A stretch of DNA of 19,012 nucleotides from an uncultured Collinsella sp. (GCA_958429225.1 CAUAJB010000042.1:1-19012); one strand, 5' to 3'; positions 1-6,503 are shown, counted from the first letter of the stretch. The notes: a model not told the origin generated them from the sequence alone. Program-made: numbers and translations.

Positions 1-369
1 TTGCGGTTGCAAACAAGCCGCCGCCAGGACCGGTTGTCACGAGACCGGCGATAACTTCAGCGGTGCCAGCAAGGTAGGGATCGCGCAGGCAAGCCTCCTC
101 CTTCGCGTTCAGCTTGACCTTGTGAGGGACGGTGCGGTTATTTGCAAATCCGTGAGAATCGTACCACGCCTTGGAATATGAATCCGTGCAGCGTCCGCGC
201 TCAAAAGGGATATATCGTAATTTTCGTCGTAATTGACTCCGACGTAGATATCGCTGCTCTCGGCGGGAGATCCCTCGTCGGCATGGGCTGCCGCAACGGG
301 TACAAATGGTGTCATGACAAGGGAGGGGCAAAGAGCTGCTGAGACGATGGAGGGTAGGCATTTCTTCAT
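1..369 (-). pseudogene. Secreted small protein, frameshifted, runs off the window edge
   Basis: The start ATG (367-369) follows a good ribosome site (AAGGAG, about 7 bases upstream). The N-terminus is a signal peptide: MKK, a hydrophobic stretch, then a probable cut after an Ala-His-Ala motif near residue 30. The frame from this ATG stops at 109-111. Protein-like sequence continues in another frame from about position 215 to the window edge (residues such as DSYSKAWYDSHGF, then a Gly-rich hydrophobic stretch with VIAGLVTTGPGGG). Removing one AT from the ATATAT run at 210-215 joins the two frames cleanly, so a 2-bp slippage, or a sequencing error, is likely. The repaired product would be exported and has at least two cysteines after the signal peptide. 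I do not recognise the family. The Gly-rich hydrophobic end and the thioredoxin-like neighbour would fit a bacteriocin precursor, but that is a guess. The C-terminus is outside the window. Confidence 0.6.
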
Positions 370-398
370 GGCCGGCTCCTTAATCTGGCCTTTGATAG

Positions 399-722
399 TT
401 ACTCGATGTCGCCTCCTTCCGCTTTATATCCGTTGTATTTGGCGTATTTCTTTAATAAGCCAAGAGGTTCTTCCTCTCCTTCGGATGAGCCGATGATGTT
501 TCCTTGGTCATCCAGTATGAATACGGACGGAATATGCTCAAGTTCATATTGGTCATTCACGACCTTATCTTAATCTATGTAAATGGGAAAGTCTCCTTCA
601 TGGACCGAGGCTTCTTCAATCGTGCTGTCCTCAGAAACATTGAAAAGGTTCTTCCTTATGGCTGCGAAATTATCAAGTTGTGGCATATCCTCTATGAGAG
701 ATTCGCAGTGCGGACACCACGA
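399..722 (-). pseudogene. Thioredoxin-fold protein remnant (5' truncated, in-frame stop)
   Basis: The minus frame ending at the TAA at 399-401 reads as the core of a thioredoxin-like protein. It has an ASWCPHCE active site (CXXC) at about 700-722, a middle segment, a HIPSVFILDDQG segment with the cis-proline expected of the fold, and a charged C-terminus. Two lesions are visible. A TAA at 570-572 interrupts the frame after FPIYID. There is also no N-terminal half: just upstream of the CXXC the frame meets a stop, and the expected beta strand before the motif is missing. The gene ends about 30 bases before the signal-peptide gene on the same strand, so the two were probably co-transcribed. Thioredoxin-fold partners of small secreted peptides include bacteriocin accessory proteins and disulfide oxidoreductases; which type this was cannot be decided. 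It looks more AT-rich than the housekeeping genes at right, suggesting transfer. Confidence 0.7.
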
Positions 723-1252
723 TGCCCGGATACCGCATCATCGGTATCAACCATGACGACCTCGCCGACGGTAGCGGCAAGGCGGGGCTGACGTTTGAGA
801 CGACCAACGATGTCCTATACAAACACATCTGGAACGACACAAAGACCAATGTCGGCGGTTGGAGGTCCTCTAAGCTCCGCGCCCGCCTGAACTCCGGTGA
901 CCTCTGGGCGCTCCTGCCGGCCGAGCTCCAGTCCAAGGCGAAGGCCGTCACGAAGATGACGGACAACGAGGGCGGCGGTAGCGCCGGCACTCCGACGGCA
1001 ACGAATGACAAGGTCTTCATCCTCTCGACGACCGAGATTTACGGAGACCTCCAGTCTGACGGCGCCCAGTACGAGTACTATGCGACGTCGAGGTATTCTG
1101 GACCTGAGATTGTGTGCTATTTCAGCACTCGTTCCGTGTCTCCGAGTGACTCAACGGACTTTATCTATGTTGACCCTTTCGGTCGCTGGAGCAGCGGTAG
1201 TGCCAACAGTGCCGGCAACGTGTTTCCCGCTTGGTGCTTCTTGATTTTCTAG
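722..1252 (+). pseudogene. DUF6273-type surface protein, C-terminal fragment
   Basis: The frame encodes 176 residues from the first ATG. The pattern is that of DUF6273 / paralogous surface domains: YRIIGINHDDL, then W..S.LR..LNSG, a DKVFILSTTEIYG segment, and a C-terminal stretch with FIYV...G.W and VFPAWCF. In this group the domain normally ends a longer exported protein, often with repeats and a signal peptide. Here there is no signal peptide, no clear ribosome site before the ATG, and a stop (TGA) about 30 bases upstream in the same frame, so the 5' part of the gene is missing. The natural C-terminus and a strong terminator are intact. It may be silent, or the domain could be expressed as a free cytoplasmic fragment. 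The family name is from memory of motif patterns; the truncation is read directly. Confidence 0.6.
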
Positions 1253-1257
1253 TGCAA

Positions 1258-1289
1258 GGCCCGCGCGACTCCGCGCGGGCCTATCTTTT
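1258..1289 (+). terminator. Rho-independent terminator after the DUF6273 fragment
   Basis: A perfect 10-bp GC stem (1258-1267 with 1272-1281, four-base loop ACTC) is followed by TATCTTTT. It starts six bases after the stop codon. Confidence 0.9.
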
Positions 1290-1543
1290 GGCAAGTGTAC
1301 GAACGGTTTAGGTTCGCGGCACAGGTATTCGGGTTGAGGAGAAATGGGGTCATATGGCGGCTCTCAGAGCGCCTGCTGCACTCCCCCGCCATTACCCCTG
1401 CGGCGTCCTCGTATGGAGCCCATCCTGGTTGGCATATCGTTGCAATCGCTCACTTGTCCACCGGTCAAGTGAGCTACTGGAATAAATACAGCGACACGCT
1501 TGTTCGTTACAGTCGCTATATCTGTGTAAATCGCCGCGATAAA

Positions 1544-1564
1544 TACAGTCTGTACTCGACTGTA
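1544..1564. repeat. Inverted repeat TACAGTC / GACTGTA
   Basis: Perfect 7-bp arms are separated by seven bases. Related TACAG half-sites lie at 1497 and 1508, and TTACA (1507-1511) pairs with TGTAA (1525-1529). The size and spacing fit an operator for a dimeric regulator or a short RNA hairpin, but no gene within range explains it. Confidence 0.5.
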
Positions 1565-1657
1565 TACCAGCTACGCGTATGTAGATTCATATCGCGTTAA
1601 TAAATCGGCCCAAGCGTGTGCAAAACGCGCAAGTAGCCGCAAAAGGCGATTATCGCG

Positions 1658-1679
1658 CAGGGTGATTTTTGGCACCCTG
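1658..1679. repeat. Inverted repeat CAGGGTG / CACCCTG
   Basis: Perfect 7-bp arms enclose an 8-base loop (ATTTTTGG). There is no T-run directly after it on the plus strand; on the minus strand the following bases are GC-rich. It is therefore not a classical terminator and its role is unknown. Confidence 0.5.
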
Positions 1680-1709
1680 TTGATTAATCAAAATTAAGCA
1701 ATTGCTTAA
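1680..1709. promoter_or_regulatory. Two adjacent perfect palindromes, operator-like
   Basis: TTGATTAATCAA (1680-1691, 12 bp) and TTAAGCAATTGCTTAA (1694-1709, 16 bp) are each fully self-complementary, with only AA between them. They lie just past the tRNA terminator. Loop-less palindromes of this length usually bind a dimeric regulator or recombinase rather than form RNA hairpins. No flanking gene indicates the ligand. Confidence 0.5.
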
Positions 1710-1712
1710 AAC

Positions 1713-1741
1713 AAAAAAGGTCAGGCACTAAGTACCTGACC
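1713..1741 (-). terminator. Rho-independent terminator after tRNA-Pro
   Basis: Read on the minus strand, a 7-bp stem (GGTCAGG with CCTGACC, 9-base loop) is followed by six T. It starts about ten bases past the tRNA 3' end. I see no terminator between coaBC and the tRNA, so this one may also end read-through from the long gene run. Confidence 0.88.
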
Positions 1742-1751
1742 TGCAAACTTC

Positions 1752-1828
<77 letters not shown>

Positions 1829-1838
1829 AAGCTTTTGT

Positions 1839-1865
1839 CTGTTGCTCTGCTCTCGCTCGCAACAG
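1839..1865 (-). repeat. Hairpin in the tRNA-Pro leader
   Basis: CTGTTGC (1839-1845) and GCAACAG (1859-1865) are perfect 7-bp arms with a 13-base loop. The predicted start of tRNA transcription is near 1864, so the hairpin would form most of the 5' leader removed by RNase P. Confidence 0.45.
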
Positions 1866-1870
1866 GGAGT

Positions 1871-1900
1871 ATATTAACCCGAAACTTTAGACTTGTGCAA
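1871..1900 (-). promoter_or_regulatory. Promoter of tRNA-Pro
   Basis: On the minus strand TTGCAC (1895-1900) and TAATAT (1871-1876) form -35 and -10 boxes 18 bases apart. They lie between the coaBC stop and the tRNA, giving a leader of about 35 bases. Confidence 0.7.
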
Positions 1901-1908
1901 GAACTTTT

Positions 1909-3120
1909 TTACAAATTTTGAAGCAAGTCCAAAATTGTATCTGCGAGCTGGGGCTTTGTTAGCACGGGAAGTTCTTGCGTGCCCGCTGTGCTCACGATCC
2001 AGGCCTTGTTAGTGTCGGTTCCAAAGCCCGAATCGGCGCGCGAGACATCGTTGGCGATAATGGCATCGCAACCCTTGCGGGCCAATTTGCGCTCGGCGTA
2101 CTCGACAACGTTGTCGGTCTCGGCCGCAAAGCCGATCACGCGCCGGTCCTCCTTTTGGCGCGAAAGCTCGGCCAAGATATCGACCGTCTCGATCAGTTCG
2201 ACGCGATCCAAGCGTTCGTTGGACTTTTTGAGCTTATGGTCCGCAGGGGCCGCCGGTGTATAGTCGGCGACGGCAGCGGCGCAAATGGCCGCGTCGGCCG
2301 TCTGGAAGGCGCTCAGCGCGGCCTGGAGCATTTCTGCGGCGGTCTGCACGCGCGTACACTCCACACCGCGGGGAACGTCGAGCGATGTTGGGCCCAGCAC
2401 GAGCGTGACCGCGGCGCCACGGCGAGCCGCCTCCCCCGCTAGGGCGATGCCCATCTTGCCCGAAGAGCGGTTGCCAATGAATCGCACCGGGTCGATCGGC
2501 TCGTGCGTGGGGCCGGCGGTAATCACGATGCGCTTACCTGCCATGTCCTGAGGCACGGGGTTGAGCACCTCACAGACAGTCTCGACGATGTCCTCGGGCT
2601 CGCTCATGCGTCCCGTGTCCACTTCGCCACAGGCAAGGTAGCCGCTGCCCGGGCCCACCACATGCACGCCGCGTTCGCGCAGCGTGGTCATATTGGCCTG
2701 CGTCGACGGTGCCTTCCACATGCCGTTGTTCATAGCGGGCGCGATCACGATGGGTCGCGGCGTCGCAAGCAGCGTGGTGGAAATAAGGTCATCGGCGATG
2801 CCGTTGGCCATCTTGGCGATGATATTGGCCGTCGCGGGCGCCACGACCACCAGATCGGGCTCCTGCGCCAGCGAAATGTGGTGGATGGGATCGGAGGGGT
2901 CGTCGAACAGACCCACGGCGACGGGCTCGTTGGTGAGCGCGCGGAAGGTGAGCGGACCCACGAACTCCGTGGCATGCTCGCTCATGACGACCTTGACGTG
3001 TGCGCCGCGCTTTTGCAGTAGGCGCACGATGTTGCACGACTTATAGGCGGCGATCCCGCCGGTAATGCCCAGCAGGATCGTTTTTCCCTCAAGTTGCATT
3101 GAATTGTTGGGTGCCGCCAT
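1909..3120 (-). CDS. coaBC: Bifunctional phosphopantothenoylcysteine decarboxylase / phosphopantothenate-cysteine ligase
   Basis: CoaBC carries out two steps of coenzyme A synthesis in the cytoplasm: it joins 4'-phosphopantothenate to cysteine using CTP, then decarboxylates the product with bound FMN. The 403-aa length is normal for the fused enzyme. The N-terminal CoaC half (about 10-185) has the GITGGIAAYK flavin-fold start, the catalytic His in HISLA (His81), the APAMNNGMW motif and the substrate-lid Cys in ACGEVDTGRM (Cys164). The C-terminal CoaB half (about 190-403) has ITAGPTHEPID, GNRSSGKMG (Asn217), AAAVADY and the KLKK lysines (296-299). The start has an AAGGAAG ribosome site inside the preceding gene, whose stop is 4 bases away; Met8 is an alternative start. 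It is the last gene of the run. Confidence 0.97.
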   Translation of the reverse strand: MAAPNNSMQLEGKTILLGITGGIAAYKSCNIVRLLQKRGAHVKVVMSEHATEFVGPLTFRALTNEPVAVGLFDDPSDPIHHISLAQEPDLVVVAPATANIIAKMANGIADDLISTTLLATPRPIVIAPAMNNGMWKAPSTQANMTTLRERGVHVVGPGSGYLACGEVDTGRMSEPEDIVETVCEVLNPVPQDMAGKRIVITAGPTHEPIDPVRFIGNRSSGKMGIALAGEAARRGAAVTLVLGPTSLDVPRGVECTRVQTAAEMLQAALSAFQTADAAICAAAVADYTPAAPADHKLKKSNERLDRVELIETVDILAELSRQKEDRRVIGFAAETDNVVEYAERKLARKGCDAIIANDVSRADSGFGTDTNKAWIVSTAGTQELPVLTKPQLADTILDLLQNL

Positions 3121-3124
3121 TGTT

Positions 3125-3844
3125 TTAAGCTTCCTTGCTCGGGAGTACCAGGAGGCGGTGGCAGTACGGGCAGTGCGTAATCTCGCTACCGTCGTGGTTG
3201 AGGTCGCTCATGGACGATGCCTGCAGCGCGGTGTGGCAGACCGTGGGGATGTTGCCCTGAATGGTCTCGACAGCCAGGCCGCGGAACTGCTTGAGCAGAC
3301 GCTCGTAGTCGGTGAGCACGTCAGCCGGCAGCTTAGCGGCAAGCGCGGTGCGCTCCTTAGTGGCGGCGTCAATCTGAGCCTGCAGGTCGGCAGCCTTGGC
3401 GCGGGCGGCCTTGGTATCGGCCTTCACGCCCTCCTCGAACTTGGCGATGATTGCCTGCGCGCGAGCCTCGCGGTCGAGCGCCTCCTTGTGGGCGACAACG
3501 ACGTCCTTGCGGGTGTGCTCAATCTTGTCCAGACGCTTGGCCAGGGTGGCGAGCTCGTTCTCCAGGTCCTGAACCTCGCGGTAGTCGGAGCCGTCGACGT
3601 GGCGCTTCTTGGCGGCCTCGATGGCGTTATTGGTCTGAATCTCGGTGGTGTTGAGATCGTCGAGCTCAATGTCCAGATCCTTGCGCTGGGCGTAGAGCTT
3701 GGTCATCTCGGACTTGAGCTTCACATAGGTCTTACGCTTGGAAGCGAGCTCCTTGAGCTCCGGCATATTGGCAAGTTCGCTCTTGTTGCGGGCGAGCTCC
3801 AAATCGATCTGTTGCAGCTTGAGTAGCGTAGCGCCGGCGCTCAT
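3125..3844 (-). CDS. Coiled-coil protein with C-terminal zinc ribbon (zf-RING_7 type)
   Basis: The first ATG of the open frame is at 3880, but the start at 3844 (239 aa) is preferred. It gives a 4-base ATGA overlap with the preceding Nif3-like gene and has AAGGAG seven bases upstream (3852-3857). Residues about 5-185 are highly charged heptad-like helices, forming a long coiled coil. The C-terminal 40 residues match the zinc-ribbon end of the family, with Cys225 and Cys228 in HCPYCHRLLVL. The first knuckle reads TVCHTAL: Cys203 and His204 are present, but the position of the usual first cysteine is Pro200, so metal binding is doubtful or uses other ligands. In known genomes this family commonly sits beside Nif3-like genes, as here. 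A nucleic-acid-binding role has been suggested for relatives; the true function is not established. Confidence 0.9.
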   Translation of the reverse strand: MSAGATLLKLQQIDLELARNKSELANMPELKELASKRKTYVKLKSEMTKLYAQRKDLDIELDDLNTTEIQTNNAIEAAKKRHVDGSDYREVQDLENELATLAKRLDKIEHTRKDVVVAHKEALDREARAQAIIAKFEEGVKADTKAARAKAADLQAQIDAATKERTALAAKLPADVLTDYERLLKQFRGLAVETIQGNIPTVCHTALQASSMSDLNHDGSEITHCPYCHRLLVLPSKEA

Positions 3845-4650
3845 AAGTTCTCTCCTTTTGTCACAGTCCACCATTGGCAAGGGTTCAGTATTTTAATCGC
3901 ATGACGGGGGTCGACCCCGGCGTCAACTGCAGAGTTCATCAATATATCAACGAACGGCTCCTCGGAGCGGTCGTGGCCGAGCAAGATCACCGGCAGCCCG
4001 CGCAAGGCAAGGTCTTGCGCCACGTGGTAGCCGGCCTCGCCCGTCACGACAACATCTGCGCCTGCGGCGATGGCGAACTCTCCAAAGTCGCCCAGGGAGC
4101 CGCCCAAAATGGCGACGGTGCGGCACGGGCGATCGGCTTCGCCCCACACACGCGGGTCGCTGCCAAAGGCCGTGGCAGCACGGGTGGCAAGGTTGCGCAG
4201 CGTGCACGGGTCGTTGAGCGTTGCAAGTGCGCCCAGGCCGGTGGCCTCGGGGTCGTCCACGTGCTCCAGTGAGCTCACGGGTGCGGTACCCAGCAGCTTG
4301 CTCAGGCAGACACGGGCTTCGTGCGAGCGGTCCAGGTTGGTGTGGAGCGAGATAATGCTCACCCCGCAGCGGGCAGCCTCGTAGAGGGCCGCGCTGCACT
4401 GGGGTCGTGTGGCATCCGCCGGACAAAAGGCCTCGGGTGCCTTGATGTATATGGGATGATGCGTCAGCAGCACGTTGGCGCCGGCTTCTTGGGCGCGGCG
4501 AACATTAGCCACGGTCGCATCGAGTGCGCAGGCAACGCCGGTGATCTCCGCGGCCGGATCGCCAACGGAGAGTCCTACGTGATCCCAGCCCTCGGCGTCC
4601 GCCTTGGGATAGCGTGCCAGCAGCGCGCGCTCAAGCTCGGCGACGATCAT
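3841..4650 (-). CDS. Nif3-like dinuclear metal centre protein
   Basis: The 269-aa product matches the NIF3/YqfO/YbgI family in its short, insert-free form. The di-metal ligand set is visible: His64-His65 in LLTHHPIY, Asp107 in HTNLD, and His226 with Glu230 in GHDRSE (His-X3-Glu spacing kept). WDHVGLSVGD near the N-terminus and VVTGEAGYHV near 201-210 are also typical. Members form toroidal hexamers with two metals per subunit; the substrate is uncertain, and GTP cyclohydrolase 1 type 2 is a common but weak label. The start ATG overlaps the stop of the cysteine desulfurase by 4 bases (ATGA) and has no clear ribosome site, so translation is probably coupled. The zinc-ribbon gene follows with another ATGA overlap. 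Confidence 0.93.
   Translation of the reverse strand: MIVAELERALLARYPKADAEGWDHVGLSVGDPAAEITGVACALDATVANVRRAQEAGANVLLTHHPIYIKAPEAFCPADATRPQCSAALYEAARCGVSIISLHTNLDRSHEARVCLSKLLGTAPVSSLEHVDDPEATGLGALATLNDPCTLRNLATRAATAFGSDPRVWGEADRPCRTVAILGGSLGDFGEFAIAAGADVVVTGEAGYHVAQDLALRGLPVILLGHDRSEEPFVDILMNSAVDAGVDPRHAIKILNPCQWWTVTKGENL
3852..3857 (-). promoter_or_regulatory. Ribosome site fixing the zinc-ribbon protein start
   Basis: AAGGAG lies seven bases before the ATG at 3842-3844, inside the Nif3-like gene. It supports this start over the upstream in-frame ATG at 3880. Confidence 0.8.
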
Positions 4651-5825
4651 GCGGCGCCTACGATCGAGAGCAGCGTCTGGGCAAACTCGTCCAGATCGTC
4701 CGGATTCACGCGGTCATCGAACGAGATGCGAAGGGCGCCGAGAGCCTGCTCGCGGCCGATACCCATAGCGCTGAGCACATGGCTCGGGTCCATACTGCCG
4801 CTCGAGCATGCCGAGCCTGCCGATACCTCAAAGCCGGCGGCGTCGAGTTTGATGATGAGCTCCTCGGAGTCCATGCCGTCGACGTAGATCGAAACCATAC
4901 CTGGCAGACGATCTGCCTGGGCGTAGTCGCCCATCGTGGCGTGAATGCGAGGATGGGCCGTAAGCGTGGTGTAGAGCTTGTCGGAAAGGGCTTGCAGCGT
5001 TGCACGCTCCTGGGCCACATGGGGCGCCAGCGTTCGGGCGGCAGCGGCAAAAGCCAGCTGGGTGCGCAGATCCTGCGTGCCGGCGCGACGGCCGGCTTCC
5101 TGTCCACCGCCAAAGATGCGCGGACGCAGCGGCGTGCGGGTCTTAACGTAGAGCGCGCCGGATGCCACAGGACCGCCAATCTTGTGGGCGGCGACGGACA
5201 TGGCATCGACGCCCAGCTTGGCGATATCGAGCGGAATATGCAGATAGCCCTGGATGGCATCGGTGTGGATCAGGGCGCCGGCAGCGTGTGCGGCGTCGGC
5301 AAGCTCGCGGATGGGCTGCACCACGCCGGTCTCGTTGTTGGCAACCATGATGCTCACGAGTGCCACGTCGTCACCAAGCAGCTCGCTCAGCGCGGCGGGC
5401 TCAATGTAGCCCGCGCGGCAGGGCTGCACCAGGTCGACGGTAAAGCCGGCGGCACGCAGCAGTGGCAGGTTGTCCAGAATCGAATCGTGCTCGATGGCCG
5501 AAACGATTACACGATCGCGCTTGCGATCGCGCTGACGAGCGCCCTCGGCAAGACCGAGCAGCGCCAGCTGGTTGGCTTCGGTGCCGCCGTTGGTCAGTAC
5601 AATCTCGGACGGACGGACGCGCGCGCCAAAGCTGCGGGCGATCTCGCGACGAGCGACTTCCAGGCGTGCGGCGGCCTTGCGGCCAAGCGAGTGCAGCGAG
5701 TTGGGGTTGACGCCGGCAAGCTCGCTGTCGTCGTACTCGCGCTGCGCAAGGAGCGCCTCGGCGCGCATGGGCGTCGAGGCGGCATAGTCAAGATTCACGG
5801 GTATGCGGTTTAGACCTGCGGTCAT
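4647..5825 (-). CDS. Cysteine desulfurase (NifS/IscS group I)
   Basis: This PLP enzyme removes sulfur from cysteine, leaving alanine and a protein-bound persulfide for Fe-S cluster assembly or tRNA thiolation. The 392-aa length is normal. Visible features are LDYAASTP at the N-terminus, the TNGGTEANQLAL cofactor segment, His113 in IEHDSI, HTDAIQ, the PLP lysine Lys215 in AAHKIGGP, GGGQEAGRRAGTQD, and catalytic Cys340 in SAGSACSSGS. This last loop is the flexible group I type, not the SufS type. No scaffold (IscU), MnmA or ThiI gene is near, so the sulfur acceptor cannot be read from context. AGGAGG lies 11 bases before the start, within the end of rpe, whose stop is six bases upstream. Whether it is IscS or a specialised NifS paralogue is undecided. 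Confidence 0.95.
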   Translation of the reverse strand: MTAGLNRIPVNLDYAASTPMRAEALLAQREYDDSELAGVNPNSLHSLGRKAAARLEVARREIARSFGARVRPSEIVLTNGGTEANQLALLGLAEGARQRDRKRDRVIVSAIEHDSILDNLPLLRAAGFTVDLVQPCRAGYIEPAALSELLGDDVALVSIMVANNETGVVQPIRELADAAHAAGALIHTDAIQGYLHIPLDIAKLGVDAMSVAAHKIGGPVASGALYVKTRTPLRPRIFGGGQEAGRRAGTQDLRTQLAFAAAARTLAPHVAQERATLQALSDKLYTTLTAHPRIHATMGDYAQADRLPGMVSIYVDGMDSEELIIKLDAAGFEVSAGSACSSGSMDPSHVLSAMGIGREQALGALRISFDDRVNPDDLDEFAQTLLSIVGAA

Positions 5826-5831
5826 AAGGGT

Positions 5832-6503
5832 TTATGCCTCCTGTGCGGCCTCGTTGCCCAGCTTTTGCAGCAGCGCAACCTCGGCGGCGGGATCATCGGA
5901 CTTAAATACGGCAGAGCCGGCTACGAGCACGTTGGCGCCGGCCTTGACGACCTCGGCGATGTTCTTGGAAGAGATGCCGCCGTCGACCTCGATGAGGGGC
6001 GAAACGCCGTGGCGCTCGCACATGGCCTTGAGCTCGTGGATCTTTGCGATGGTGCCCGGGATAAAGCTCTGGCCGCCAAAGCCGGGGTTCACGCTCATCA
6101 GCAGCACCATATCGACGACGTCGATGATGCTCTCGAGCACGCACACGGGGGTGGCGGGGTTGAGCACTACGCCGGCCTTGACGCCGCGCTGCTGCAGATG
6201 GGTGAGCGTGCGGTGCAGGTGCGTAGATGCCTCGTAGTGCACGGTGATCATATCGGCGCCGGCGTCGGCATACCAATCGACGGTCTCGTCGGGGTTCGAC
6301 ACCATCAGGTGCGCATCGACCGGCACGTCGGTGGAGCGCTTGACGGCCTTGAGGATGTCAACGCCAAAGGTGAGGTTGCCGGTAAAGTGACCGTCCATAA
6401 CGTCAAAGTGAACGTAGTCGGCGCCGGCGATCTTGTCGAGCTCGCCCTTGAGGTTGGCCATGTCGGCCGAGAGGACGGACGGAGCGATTTTGATGGAACC
6501 CAT
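5832..6503 (-). CDS. rpe: Ribulose-phosphate 3-epimerase
   Basis: Rpe interconverts D-ribulose 5-phosphate and D-xylulose 5-phosphate in the pentose phosphate pathway. The 223-aa product is a complete TIM barrel. It starts IKIAPSVLSADM and has the metal/catalytic motif HFDVMDGHF (His32, Asp34), DAHLMV (His65), the phosphate loop SVNPGFGGQSFI (about 147-158) and the second catalytic Asp174 in IEVDGGI, followed by the phosphate-binding VAGSAVF. The ribosome site is weak (AAAGG, about 10 bases upstream), and the gpsA stop is 18 bases away. The gene lies between gpsA and a cysteine desulfurase and is probably co-transcribed with both. Confidence 0.97.
   Translation of the reverse strand: MGSIKIAPSVLSADMANLKGELDKIAGADYVHFDVMDGHFTGNLTFGVDILKAVKRSTDVPVDAHLMVSNPDETVDWYADAGADMITVHYEASTHLHRTLTHLQQRGVKAGVVLNPATPVCVLESIIDVVDMVLLMSVNPGFGGQSFIPGTIAKIHELKAMCERHGVSPLIEVDGGISSKNIAEVVKAGANVLVAGSAVFKSDDPAAEVALLQKLGNEAAQEA

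Larger units (their letters stand above)
1290..1712. other. Gene-free stretch rich in inverted repeats
   Basis: No convincing gene is visible. The only long plus-strand frame (1295-1600) has no ribosome site and no recognisable domain. The stretch holds several dyads: CACTTG/CAAGTG at 1451-1471, a TACAG-based group at 1497-1564, a CAGGGTG/CACCCTG hairpin at 1658-1679, and two adjacent palindromes at 1680-1709. The last 40 bases are strongly AT-rich. The dyads suggest protein binding or RNA structures. No promoter with good boxes was seen in either direction. Confidence 0.6.

Noticed and set aside
142..342. Short plus-strand frame opposite the signal-peptide gene
   Set aside because: No ribosome site or coherent protein features; the minus strand carries the clear signal peptide and ribosome site.
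1451..1471. CACTTG/CAAGTG dyad as an attachment site or terminator
   Set aside because: Six-base arms and no T-run or copy elsewhere in the window; too weak alone to call.
1295..1600. Plus-strand open frame of 101 codons between the DUF6273 terminator and tRNA-Pro
   Set aside because: It starts at the end of a terminator without a ribosome site, has no recognisable domain, and its Tyr/Arg-rich second half coincides with the TACAG dyads, which may explain the composition. Conservation in relatives would change this.
4614..5813. Long plus-strand frame of 399 codons opposite the cysteine desulfurase
   Set aside because: It mirrors a gene with all catalytic residues; long antisense frames are expected in GC-rich codon usage. 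The same applies to the plus-strand frames at 6705-7787, 7984-9288, 11751-13346 and others.
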